Shown here one piece after another: positions 26,124-35,034 of a DNA stretch of 64,000 nucleotides. Numbering within the stretch: the first letter of the stretch is position 1; each line of letters starts with the position of its first letter. The DNA lies in contig NZ_CP022190.1 of the NCBI RefSeq assembly GCF_003111685.1, positions 644,001 to 708,000 of the forward strand, read 5' to 3'. A program made the position numbers and the translations under genes. The DNA is from Alloyangia pacifica. GTDB lineage: Bacteria; Pseudomonadota; Alphaproteobacteria; Rhodobacterales; Rhodobacteraceae. The notes below the pieces were generated by a model that was not told where the DNA came from, did not search any database, and saw only the letters and a list, made by a program, of their open reading frames with translations.

Positions 26124-27700
26124 TTACGGGCGGGGCGGCAAAACGCCCCGCTCTTGCAGCAGCGTCAGGATGGCGATCATCGTGCCGGTGCTCAGATCGA
26201 CCGACCCCTCCAGTCCGAAGCCAAGACCGCCGTTGCCGATTTCCACCGGCCCGCCGGTGCTGAACTGCGGGTCGAGCACGCGCAGCTCCTCGGGCAGGTC
26301 GGGACACAGCGGGCGATCCTTGAGCAGGGCATCCACGGCGTCGATGAACAGCGTCCTGGCCGCTTGGGCCCGCGCCCCCTGACGCCCTTCAGAGATCACC
26401 GGGAGCGGCGGGTCCCGAAAGCTCAAACACCGCGCAGTTGTCCGACAGCGACGCCGAGACCTCGGCGCGCACGTCGACCTCCTCGGAGTGCTCCAGCGCG
26501 CCGCGCTGCCATGCGCTGTCGCCGGTGCGCTCGCAGGTGAAGCTGCGCGCCTCGAGCCGCGCGAGGGCGACGAGGCTCTTCGCCTGCGCGATGGTCTCAA
26601 GACCGCGCAGCTCGATCCGCCTGCTGCAGTCGTCGACCAGCAGAGCGCCCTCGACAAGCTCGGGCAAACGCTCTTGCAGCGCGCTCAGGTCGAGCCTTGC
26701 GCGCAGCCCGATCCGGGTGGCGCCCACGGCGCTCATCCCAAGGTCGAGACGATAGGGCACGGGGGGGCTCGAGCGTTTGGAGACTCTGGTCGAAACGGAA
26801 CGTGACCGCGCCCTGCTGCAAGGGGGACAAACCCTCGGCGGCCCCCGGCAGAAACCCTTTCTCCTGCCAGAGCGCCATGAGCCCGACCAGACGTTCAGCG
26901 TCGGTTTCCACCGTTCCCGACAGCGCCGCGCCGAGGCCACCATCGCCGATCTCGATCGCGCCGCCGCTGCCGAAATCCGGCGACAAACGTTCGAGCGCCG
27001 GCGGCATGTCCGGGCAGATCGGTGTATCGCGCAGGGCCGCGTTCCCCTTGTCGAGAATGGCTTTGCGGACCTTTTCGGTGATCCCGAACGCGGTGCCCAG
27101 CCCACCGAGGAACCCACGCGGATCGAGCGCGAGCTCACGCAGCTCGAAGCCCACGCATTCGTCGGTGAGGCCTGCGCCCAGCACGGCGTCGAAATCGACC
27201 AATTGGGTCCAGAGATGGGCGCCGCGCGCCCCCTTCTCGGTGTCGCGGCCCTTGCAGCGGTAGAGATCGGCCTTGACGGTGCCGCGCGCACGCACAGCGT
27301 CGCCCTCGCCCTCGCCCTCGCCCTCGGCCTGCGTCTGCGTGAGGCCGAGCTCGATCCCCAGCCCGCAATCCGGATCCAGCCGCCCCGAGAGCAGCGACGG
27401 AAGATCGCGCTGGATATCTCGCAGATCGACGGCGGCCTTGATCCCGAGCCGCGTGTCGCCAAGCGAGGACAGCCCGAGATAGGCGGTAACGGGCAGTGCG
27501 CGGTCTTGCGCCTCGATCCGCTCAGCAAGGCTGAACATCACGTCCCCGGAAAACAGCGCGGCGTCCATCGGCGCATCGGAGACCGCTTGCCGAACGGGCG
27601 CTGGCAGGTCGGCGCGCTCGCAGCCTGAGAGCGCCATGACCACCGAAAATCCCGCAAGTGCTGCGCGCCACCGACTGCGAGCTGATCCCGTGTCCGTCAT
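26124..27700 (-). pseudogene. Two-domain lipoprotein gene with two frameshifts
   Basis: The start at 27700 encodes a lipoprotein signal peptide with lipobox LSGC (AGFSVVMALSGCERADLP). The first frame is good to QSLQTLEPP near 26768; it then shifts at a run of seven G (26761-26767, plus strand) into VPYRLDLGMSAVGATRIGL. That frame ends at 26389, while the family-like sequence continues in a third frame from about 26400 (RTLFIDAVDALLKDRPLCPD) to 26124. The two halves are homologous: DTRLGIKAAVDLRDIQRDLP matches ATRIGLRARLDLSALQERLP, and DTPICPDMPPALERLSPDF matches DRPLCPDLPEELRVLDPQF. Either the gene is broken or the sequence has two indels. The family is unknown to me. Confidence 0.65.
27302..27325. 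repeat. Hexanucleotide tandem repeat (GCCCTC x4)
   Basis: Four perfect copies of GCCCTC encode a Gly-Glu run inside the first half of the frameshifted lipoprotein gene. Copy-number change would keep the frame. Confidence 0.8.
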
Positions 27701-27963
27701 GAGTGACGTCTCCCCTTGGGCCTGCGTGCAAGTCCACCTTGCGTCCCTGGCCGAGATAGCATCGCACGCATTCGGTGTTCGGAGCATGGAGTTGAACGGC
27801 GCCCGCAACGTAGAGCCCATCAGAAATACCCGGCGCGACAAAGTGCCTTCGGGTCCAATGACGCACAGCTGCGCGAGGCGGGCCCTCGATGCCAGAAAGG
27901 GTGAGCGCAACCGAACCCGACGCTGCCAGTTCAGCCGCGCCGCCCCGCTGTGCCGCCAGCTGG

Positions 27964-29880
27964 TCAGCCCGGTGTGTACCAGATGGGCGAGGTATAGGCG
28001 CGGTCCTGCTGCACCATCACCGCATCTTCAGGCAGATCGAGAGGCCCGTAAAACGCCTCGTCATACGCCAGCCAGGACGGCGTAGGTATCTCCAGCACCC
28101 GGACATAATAGTAGGCTGCATGGGCCGGATCGAACTCCGGGTCGGTCCAGAAACCTCCGAGCGCCGCCGAGCCGATGGTGTTGGTGTACTCCGCGCCGTC
28201 GACGGTGCTGCCCACCGCAGGCAACTGACCCTTGGCGTCCGGCTCGCGATCCCCGGACCAGACCACGTCAAAGACCTTGGTCTGCGGCTCGCCCGCGTCA
28301 TCGACCCAGCCCTTCACGATCTGGATGCGGTCGAGATTGGCACCATCGGGATCACGCAGGGCGCGCACCATGAAGCTCGGCGCCACGCCCTCCGGTCCGG
28401 CGAAGAGGTCCGCCCCCATCGGCGCGCCGCGGGCATAGCCCGTCTGCGCAAAATCGGGGCGGTGTACCTCGTCCTCTTCGAAATCCCAGCCGGCGAAAAC
28501 GCGCACGGTGATGCGCGAGCCGGTGGTGGCATAGACCTCCTTGCGCTTGAACGCGTCCCATATCGCCTCCCGGGTGTTCTCCCGCGCCCAGACACCGGCC
28601 AGGCCAGAAGCGAGCGCCTCATAGTGCCGGATCGCGATATCCTCGCCAAGAATGACCGGCTGGACAATGAAGTCCTCATAGCGGTTCTCGCCGGTGCCCG
28701 GCTCGACGATGCTTGCTTTACCGAAGAAATTGTCCTCGCGGGTGGTGGCGAGCGAGGTATGGCTGTCGGTCGCGCCGATCATGCCGAATTTGAAAGGGTT
28801 CGCGCCGATCTCCTGCTCGTACTTAAGCCCTCGCGCCAACGCCTGCCGCGCATATTCCCGCGGCAGCATCTCGGGGGTCTTCAGCTCGGTTCCGAAATTC
28901 CCACGGTCCCAGGTGTAGTAGTCCGCAAACTCGTCGTTGGGCGAGAGCATCGGATGCGTCTCGCCGTCGCCCTTCATCTGCGTGACCTCGTAGACGGGCT
29001 CCCAGCGCATGCGCCGCTCGGCGTAGTCGATGTCGATCGGCTCACCGTTCATCTTCTCGTTGTCGAACATCAGGCCATTGGAGAGGTTGCCATTGTGGGC
29101 AAAGGCCATGACCTGACCGCCGGTCTTCTCTTCGTAGCGTTCAAGCCAGTCCCACAGGTCCTCGGGGTCGCTGCTGTCATAAGTGGAAAAGGGCACGAGG
29201 TCTTCGACCTTGTCGGCATCGTCGCGAAACATGACAACACGATGCAAATTGTTTGCGTTCGGTCCCGACGACCATTCGAACCCATGGATGGCGGAAAAGG
29301 TGCCGGGCTGATTGAACCGCTCGGCGCTCTCGACGATGCGGTTCCACATGGTCCGCTGCAGGCCGTCGTCGTTTATCATGTCAGTTGCCTCGTTGAGGGC
29401 AGCGCCCCACTCGACGTAGGCGCCGATGGGGTCTCCGCCCTTGACGAGATCGTGGAGCTTCCGGCCCCAGATATTTGCCAGCAGGCCGGGGTTTGACTCC
29501 GAGATCATTGGCGCAAGACCGAGGTTCTCGGCGTGGTCGGCGACAACCAGGAAATCCAGTGGACGAATGAGCTGCGCGAAAGTCCCTGCCGACGCGCGGA
29601 CCTTCTCGCCGCGGGCGAAGCGGAACGCCTCGTCCGGGCCGAGGACCTTCCCGATCATACCGGCGTCGGTGGAATAGGAGGTGTGCAGATGGGTGTCGCC
29701 CCAGAAGACACGGTTCGGGTAAGACTGATCGACAAAGGGCGAATACTGCGCAACCCCCAGCTGCAGGTCATAGAACTGGTCATTTCGATCGGCACGCCGC
29801 TGCGCTTGCGAAATTAAAGAGATTTTCGACGACGGCTTCGGGCTCGATGCCCACCTGGGGCGGCGCAGCGGGCCGAGCAC
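27964..29880 (-). CDS. DUF3604 domain-containing protein (PHP-like metal site)
   Basis: Up to 638 residues. The N-terminal YPNRVFWGDTHLHTSYSTDAGM (about 54-75) is a PHP-type metal motif, and later VVADHAENLG, HGFEWSS and GATDSHTSL supply further His/Asp ligands, as in DUF3604 proteins. The family has no settled function. Members usually carry a signal peptide, but here the GTG start gives a basic segment (MLGPLRRPRWASSPKPSSK) without a hydrophobic core. The 5' end may therefore be truncated or the start misplaced. It lies 263 bases upstream of the broken lipoprotein gene on the same strand. Confidence 0.85.
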   Translation of the reverse strand: MLGPLRRPRWASSPKPSSKISLISQAQRRADRNDQFYDLQLGVAQYSPFVDQSYPNRVFWGDTHLHTSYSTDAGMIGKVLGPDEAFRFARGEKVRASAGTFAQLIRPLDFLVVADHAENLGLAPMISESNPGLLANIWGRKLHDLVKGGDPIGAYVEWGAALNEATDMINDDGLQRTMWNRIVESAERFNQPGTFSAIHGFEWSSGPNANNLHRVVMFRDDADKVEDLVPFSTYDSSDPEDLWDWLERYEEKTGGQVMAFAHNGNLSNGLMFDNEKMNGEPIDIDYAERRMRWEPVYEVTQMKGDGETHPMLSPNDEFADYYTWDRGNFGTELKTPEMLPREYARQALARGLKYEQEIGANPFKFGMIGATDSHTSLATTREDNFFGKASIVEPGTGENRYEDFIVQPVILGEDIAIRHYEALASGLAGVWARENTREAIWDAFKRKEVYATTGSRITVRVFAGWDFEEDEVHRPDFAQTGYARGAPMGADLFAGPEGVAPSFMVRALRDPDGANLDRIQIVKGWVDDAGEPQTKVFDVVWSGDREPDAKGQLPAVGSTVDGAEYTNTIGSAALGGFWTDPEFDPAHAAYYYVRVLEIPTPSWLAYDEAFYGPLDLPEDAVMVQQDRAYTSPIWYTPG

Positions 29881-30229
29881 CTGGTCCGTCCCAGTTCCAG
29901 GTCACTCCCGCCCCTGACCTTCCGTTCGACAAGATTGTCATCGCTGCGGCACGGCTTGCGGTCTCCTACCAGGCATCAAGACCGCCGACCCTGTCGTCGA
30001 TGACGCCGGCAATTTGGGGAAGGTTTCTCGACGCGCGGCAGCAAATCTCGGGGTGCGGGCCATACATGCGCGCAGCGATTGGACCTCAAGTGAATCCTCG
30101 CCCCGCAGCGCCTTGTGCCACGGACTTGGCGTTCTCCCCAGGGCAACGCGATGGGGATATTTTCGCTCTTGTGCGCAGCACTCTACTCGGGGCAGCTTCG
30201 TGGAATCCTTCGACCACCCGTGAGGCGCC
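29881..30229. other. Intergenic region, no gene recognised
   Basis: About 350 bases between divergent genes. Several short open frames exist but none resembles a family that I know. It should hold promoters for the DUF3604 gene and for the acetyltransferase gene. No operator-like palindrome was found. Confidence 0.4.
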
Positions 30230-31012
30230 ATGAGCGGACATTCCCTGCAGCAGACGCTTCTCCCCGACACCCGTGGCCTGCTCGCCGACGAGCCGGGGCT
30301 TTCAGTGTTGCTCGGGATCGAGGCTGGCGAGCTGACCGATCTGCCCGACCTGATGGCCGCCGCGCTGACCGCCTGCCTGCCCGAGGGCAGGGCGCGGGCG
30401 TGGCTGCGCGGGCTGACGGTGGAACTGTTTCGCCACGATGCCGAGATGTTGGAGACCGCGCTCGACGATCTGCTGGTCACCAGCGCGCGCGACGATCAGC
30501 CCGGCGGGGCGCCGCGCGTGCTGCTTTTCGCGAACGGCTATCACGCGCTCTTGTCCTACAGGGTGAGCCGGGCGCTCTGGTTGGTCGGGCGCGAAGAGCT
30601 TGCGCTGGCGGTCAAGAGCCAGTTCACCCGGGCGCTCTCGGTCGAGATCTGGCCGCAGGCAACCATCGGTCGCGGCGTCTGGTTCGATCACGGGCTCGGG
30701 CTGGTGATCGGCCAGACCACGGTGATCGAAGACGATGTGAGCCTCTGGCACGGGGTCACGCTGGGTTCGAACTTTGTCGATATGGGGGAGGGGCGGCATC
30801 CCAAGCTGCGCCGCGGCGCGGTGGTTGGGGCGGGCGCGATGATCCTCGGGCCGGTCGAGGTGGGGGCAGGGGCGACGGTGGCTGCCGGAGCAATCGTGAC
30901 CAGAGATGTCCCGCCCGGCCATGTCGTGACCGGCCCCCGCGCCGATGATCGCGGCGCCCGGCGTTTCAATGGCTTTGCAACGCTGGCAGAGTTGAAAGGC
31001 CGGGCGAAATGA
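30230..31012 (+). CDS. cysE: Serine O-acetyltransferase-like hexapeptide-repeat protein
   Basis: A 260-residue left-handed beta-helix acetyltransferase. The N-terminal helical domain is followed by HALLSYRVSRALWLVGREELA. The hexapeptide region has QATIGRGVWFDHGLGLVIG, TTVIEDDVSLWHGVTLGS and AGATVAAGAIVTRDVPPG. His residues in FDHG and LWHG correspond to the CysE active site. It makes O-acetylserine for cysteine synthesis, although the N-terminus is divergent and another acyl acceptor is possible. The last four bases overlap the VOC gene (ATGA). Confidence 0.85.
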   Translation: MSGHSLQQTLLPDTRGLLADEPGLSVLLGIEAGELTDLPDLMAAALTACLPEGRARAWLRGLTVELFRHDAEMLETALDDLLVTSARDDQPGGAPRVLLFANGYHALLSYRVSRALWLVGREELALAVKSQFTRALSVEIWPQATIGRGVWFDHGLGLVIGQTTVIEDDVSLWHGVTLGSNFVDMGEGRHPKLRRGAVVGAGAMILGPVEVGAGATVAAGAIVTRDVPPGHVVTGPRADDRGARRFNGFATLAELKGRAK

Positions 31013-31905
31013 CGCCTCTTGGGATCGACCATCCGTTGGTCTGCGTGCGCAATCTGGCCGAGGCGCGCGAGACCTACCTTTCGCTCGGGTTCCTGATGAA
31101 GCCTCCGGGAATGCATCCCTGGGGCACCTCGACCGCGCTGGTGATCTTCCGCAATCAACTGCTGGAACTCATGGGGATAGGCGACAAGAGCCTGCTCGAC
31201 GGGCACCCGGCGGGCGACTTCCGTTTTGGCCGACACGTGCAGCACTGGCTGGCCGAGCGTGAAGGCGTCTCCCTCACGGCGCTCAACTCCGGCGACGCCG
31301 CGGCGGATGAAGCGGCCGTCGTCGCGCGCGGCGGTCACTGCGAGGGCACCATCGAGTTCGGCCGCGACGTGACCCGCGATGACGGCGCGCGTGACCGCAC
31401 CGCCACCACGCTGAAGATCTTCACCCGGCCCGGCCTGCCGCGGCTGTCGATGTTCGCCTGCCAGCAGCACCGGCGCGACCTCATCGAATTCCCCGAGTGG
31501 ATGGACCACCCCAACGGCGCGCATGGCTTTGTCTCTGCCACGATCCTCGCCGCGCCGGTGGACCAACCTGCGGTAAAGGACTGGCTCGCCACACTGCATG
31601 GCCCCGAGGCAGTCACCGAAACCGGCTGGGGCTTCACGGTCGCCACCGGCAAGGGGCACTGGCGGGTACTTAGCCGAGATGCGGCCCGGGTCTTCTTTGG
31701 CCCGCTGCCCGAAGACCTTGCTCCGGACGGCGCGCCCTCGGTGATCTCGCTCGACATCGGCTGCCGGGCGCTGGATCGGGTCCGCCCCTTCGTGGACTCG
31801 GGCGGGTTCGCCAGTCATGAGATCGGCGGCGCACTTGTCCTGACCGAGCACGCACGGCTGGGCGGCATCCTGCTGACCTTTCGGGAGGCGCCCTCGGCGC
31901 CCTGA
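31009..31905 (+). CDS. VOC-superfamily (glyoxalase-like) protein
   Basis: A 298-residue protein opening with LGIDHPLVCVRNLAEARETY, typical of the glyoxalase-like domain family, and repeating the beta-alpha-beta fold in its second half (GFVSATILAAPVDQPAVKDWL). H8 and E54 (LLELMG) are plausible metal ligands. The reaction is unknown. It overlaps the acetyltransferase gene by ATGA and precedes an M20 amidohydrolase, so it may belong to the same catabolic unit. Confidence 0.85.
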   Translation: MTPLGIDHPLVCVRNLAEARETYLSLGFLMKPPGMHPWGTSTALVIFRNQLLELMGIGDKSLLDGHPAGDFRFGRHVQHWLAEREGVSLTALNSGDAAADEAAVVARGGHCEGTIEFGRDVTRDDGARDRTATTLKIFTRPGLPRLSMFACQQHRRDLIEFPEWMDHPNGAHGFVSATILAAPVDQPAVKDWLATLHGPEAVTETGWGFTVATGKGHWRVLSRDAARVFFGPLPEDLAPDGAPSVISLDIGCRALDRVRPFVDSGGFASHEIGGALVLTEHARLGGILLTFREAPSAP

Positions 31906-31945
31906 CTTAAGACGGGTCGCGAGAGCGCGTCCCCAAGGAGACCTC

Positions 31946-33085
31946 ATGTTCGACCAAGACCACATCGCCGAAGCCATTGCCTGGCGCCACGACCTGCACC
32001 GCCATCCCGAGCTGGGCTTCGAGGAACACCGGACCTCGGAGATGATCGCGGGGCTTCTCACCGAGTGGGGTTGGCGCGTACACCGCGGTCTGGCGGGCAC
32101 CGGCGTCGTGGCGCAGATGGGGCAGGGCGCGCCGGTGATCGGTCTGCGCGCCGACATCGACGCGCTCCCCATCGTAGAGGCGACGGGCGCGGCCCATGCC
32201 TCGACCATTCCCGGCAAGATGCACGCCTGCGGCCACGACGGGCACACCGCCATGCTGCTGCTTGCCGCGCGGCAGATCGCGGCAGAGGGCGTCGAGCAAG
32301 GCACCGTCACGCTGATCTTCCAGCCCGCCGAGGAAAGCGAGGGCGGCGCGCGGGTCATGGTCGAACAGGGGCTTTTCACGCAGTTTCCCGTCGACAAGGT
32401 CTTCGGCATCCACAACTGGCCCGGCCTCGCACCGGGGCGCTTCGTAGCACGCGACGACAAGATGATGGCGGCCTTCTCGGTCTTTGATATCGAGATCCTC
32501 GGCAAGGGCGGCCATGGCGCCATGCCCGAGCAATCCGACGGCGTGATCGCCGCCGCCGGGCGCACCGCCGCGGCGCTGCAAGAGATCCCGGCCCGCGCGC
32601 TCTCGCCGCTCGAGCCCGGCGTCGTTTCGGTCACCCAGATCCACAGCGGCTCGGCCTACAACGTCTGCCCCGACCGCGCCGTGCTCAGCGGCACCTGCCG
32701 CTGGTTCGGGGCCGAGGCCGGTGACATCATCGAAGAGCGTGTCCGCCGGGTGGCCACCGCCGAGGCCGCCGCACAGGGCTGTACCGCCAACATCGACTAC
32801 CAGCGCCGCTACCCCGCGACGATCAACTCCGCCCCCGAGGCCGCGCTGGCCCGCGACGTGGCGGCGGAGATGGGGCTCGATACCGCAATGACCGGCCCAA
32901 GCATGGCCTCGGAGGATTTCGCCTTCATGCTGAACGAGGTGCCCGGCGCCTACCTCTGGCTCGGGGCCGCGCGCGAGGGCGAGAACCCGGGGCTGCATTC
33001 GGCGAAGTTCGACTTCAACGACGCGGTGCTGCCCGCCGGCGCCGAGTTCTGGGTGCGCCTCGCCCGCCGCGCCACGCGGGGCTGA
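31946..33085 (+). CDS. M20-family amidohydrolase (hippurate/N-acyl-amino-acid hydrolase type)
   Basis: A 379-residue cytoplasmic metallohydrolase. The binding motifs are HRHPELGFEE (18-27), C95 and H97 in MHACGHDGH, the acidic pair in QPAEES (129-130), H155 in GIHNWP and a C-terminal His in NPGLHSAKFDFND. These match IAA-amino acid/hippurate amidohydrolases that split N-acyl amino acids. AAGGAGA precedes the start. The stop overlaps the next LysR start (TGATG). Confidence 0.93.
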   Translation: MFDQDHIAEAIAWRHDLHRHPELGFEEHRTSEMIAGLLTEWGWRVHRGLAGTGVVAQMGQGAPVIGLRADIDALPIVEATGAAHASTIPGKMHACGHDGHTAMLLLAARQIAAEGVEQGTVTLIFQPAEESEGGARVMVEQGLFTQFPVDKVFGIHNWPGLAPGRFVARDDKMMAAFSVFDIEILGKGGHGAMPEQSDGVIAAAGRTAAALQEIPARALSPLEPGVVSVTQIHSGSAYNVCPDRAVLSGTCRWFGAEAGDIIEERVRRVATAEAAAQGCTANIDYQRRYPATINSAPEAALARDVAAEMGLDTAMTGPSMASEDFAFMLNEVPGAYLWLGAAREGENPGLHSAKFDFNDAVLPAGAEFWVRLARRATRG

Positions 33086-33993
33086 TGGACGCGCTCGACA
33101 GCCGCTTCCTGCGCGAGTTCCTCGCGGTCGCGCAGGAGGGATCGATCCGCCGTGCGGCAGATCGGTTGAATGTCGTGCCCTCGGCGATCTCGCGCAAGAT
33201 CGCCGAGGCCGAGGCCCGGCTTGGGGTGACGCTCTTCGAGCGCAGTTCAAAGGGCGTGACGGTGACCGAGGCCGGGGAACTCCTGCGCGAGCACGCGCTG
33301 CATCTGCAGGACGAGCAGACCTTCCTTCTCGATCAGATCGGCCGCTACCGCGCAGGACGCACGCAGACCGTGCGCATCGCGCTCGGAGAGGGGTTCACCG
33401 CCGACCTGATGGAGAACGGCCTGTCGGAGCTGAGCCGGCTGCAGCCCGACCTGCGCTTTGCCATCGACCACGCCGGCACCGACGAGTTGCAGCGCCGCGT
33501 GATCGAGGGAGAGGCCGATATCGGAATCGCCTACAACCCGCTGGTGACCGAGGCGAGCCGCTCGCTGGCCATGGGGCGTCAGCCGCTCTGCGCGGTTGTG
33601 CCTGCGAATTCGTCATTGGCGTGTCGGCAAAGTGTCGGGCTGGCCGAGGTGCTGGAGCATCCCGTCGCCATGCTCGATGCGCGCCACGCCATCCGGCACC
33701 TCGTCGGGCAGGTCGCCGCCGACCGCGGGCTGGCGCTGCGGGTGCATGTGGAGACCGCCTCCATCGCGCTGTTGATCCGTTACGTGAGCGCGGGCATGGG
33801 CGTGACCTTCCTGCCGCGATTTTCCGCGTCCATTCAGGCGGATCGCGGCGATCTGGCGGTGATCGAACTGGACGAGCCGGCGCTCCACCGGGTCAGCACG
33901 CACCTCATGGTGCGCGCCCGCCGCCGCCTGCCGAAATCGGTGGACCTGGTGGCGAGCTTCCTGTCCGACCGCATGGTGGCCTTCCGCCCGTGA
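33085..33993 (+). CDS. LysR-family transcriptional regulator
   Basis: A 302-residue regulator with the HTH in FLAVAQEGSIRRAADRLNVVPSAISRKI (residues about 11-40) and a periplasmic-binding-protein-like effector domain. It is translationally coupled to the M20 hydrolase. It is followed by a T-N11-A palindrome and tandem repeats upstream of the dehydrogenase gene, so it probably controls the downstream dehydrogenase, aldehyde dehydrogenase and DUF3100 genes. Confidence 0.93.
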   Translation: MDALDSRFLREFLAVAQEGSIRRAADRLNVVPSAISRKIAEAEARLGVTLFERSSKGVTVTEAGELLREHALHLQDEQTFLLDQIGRYRAGRTQTVRIALGEGFTADLMENGLSELSRLQPDLRFAIDHAGTDELQRRVIEGEADIGIAYNPLVTEASRSLAMGRQPLCAVVPANSSLACRQSVGLAEVLEHPVAMLDARHAIRHLVGQVAADRGLALRVHVETASIALLIRYVSAGMGVTFLPRFSASIQADRGDLAVIELDEPALHRVSTHLMVRARRRLPKSVDLVASFLSDRMVAFRP

Positions 33994-34001
33994 CCTTTGA
34001 T

Positions 34002-34018
34002 GTTGCTCTCAGAGCAAC
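34002..34018. promoter_or_regulatory. LysR-type T-N11-A palindrome
   Basis: GTTGCTCTCAGAGCAAC is a perfect 8-1-8 palindrome with the LysR T-N11-A spacing (T34004 and A34016). It lies just after the LysR stop and 104 bases before the dehydrogenase start. It could also act as a weak hairpin. Confidence 0.45.
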
Positions 34019-34036
34019 GCAATGTGCGCAATGTGC
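34019..34036. repeat. Tandem 9-bp repeat in the promoter region
   Basis: Two perfect copies of GCAATGTGC, abutting the T-N11-A palindrome. They may be extra regulator contacts. Confidence 0.6.
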
Positions 34037-34122
34037 CCCCTACCTGTGAACGCCGTTCCTCCGGTTAGCTGTGTGAAACGCCAGCCGAACGTGGCCGGCG
34101 ACGCACAACGACAGGAGATCAC

Positions 34123-35034
34123 ATGGCGACAGGGACAGGCAAACGGGCCGGGGTGATCGGACTTGGGGCGATGGGCTTCGGCATGGCGTCGAGCCTTGGC
34201 CGCGCCGGGTTCGAGGTCGCGGGCTACGATCCATCTCCCGCGGCGCAGGACCGCGCCCGCGAGGCGGGCATCGCGCCCAAGGCAAGCCCAGAGGAGGTCT
34301 TCGCCGAAGCGGACGTCATCGTGCTTTCGCTGCCCACGGCGGCGCATGTCGAAGGCGTCATCGCCGCGGCACAGGGCGCGGGGCTGCTGGACGCGGAAGC
34401 CGGGACCAAGGTCATCATCGACACCTCCACCTCCGAGGCCGAGGTCAGCCGCAAGCTGGCGGCGACCCTCGATGCGGCGGGTCACGGCTTCCTCGACGCG
34501 CCGGTGAGCGGCGGTCCCTCGGGTGCGGCATCGGGAAAGCTTTCGGTGATGCTCGGCGGCGACGAGAAATGGGTCGGCGCAGCGATGCCGGCGCTCGAGG
34601 CGATGGCGGCGAAGATCCTCCACGTCGGCCCGAGCGGCGCCGGCAATGTCGCCAAGCTGGTCAACAACATGCTGGTGGCCAGCCATATGGTCACCACGCT
34701 CGAGGCGCTGCGGCTCGCAGAGGCGGCGGGCGTTGGCGCGGAAGACGCGCTGCGGGTGATCAACTCAGCGACGGGCCGCAGTGCCATCTCGGAAATCCAC
34801 TTCCCCAACTGGGTGCTGCCACGCAGCTTCGACAGCGGTTTCAGCACCGGTCTGATGCGCAAGGACGTGCGGCTTGCCCGCGAACTGGCGCAAAGCGTCG
34901 GCTGCGCCATGCCGGTGGCGGACCTCGTGGCCGATCTCTGGGCCGAGGAGACCTCGGGCCTGAAGGACGGTGATGATTTCATGCATATGGGCGATCCCGC
35001 GGTGGACCGCCTGAGCCAGAAGGAAAAGATGTGA
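34123..35034 (+). CDS. NAD(P)-dependent beta-hydroxyacid dehydrogenase (3-hydroxyisobutyrate dehydrogenase family)
   Basis: A 303-residue enzyme with the Rossmann motif GLGAMG at 13-18, the substrate motif DAPVSGGPSGA (125-135) and catalytic K178 in GNVAKLVNNML. The family includes 3-hydroxyisobutyrate, tartronate-semialdehyde and L-threonate dehydrogenases. Sequence alone does not fix the substrate. Its stop overlaps the aldehyde dehydrogenase start (TGATG). GACAGGAG precedes ATG 34123. Confidence 0.92.
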   Translation: MATGTGKRAGVIGLGAMGFGMASSLGRAGFEVAGYDPSPAAQDRAREAGIAPKASPEEVFAEADVIVLSLPTAAHVEGVIAAAQGAGLLDAEAGTKVIIDTSTSEAEVSRKLAATLDAAGHGFLDAPVSGGPSGAASGKLSVMLGGDEKWVGAAMPALEAMAAKILHVGPSGAGNVAKLVNNMLVASHMVTTLEALRLAEAAGVGAEDALRVINSATGRSAISEIHFPNWVLPRSFDSGFSTGLMRKDVRLARELAQSVGCAMPVADLVADLWAEETSGLKDGDDFMHMGDPAVDRLSQKEKM

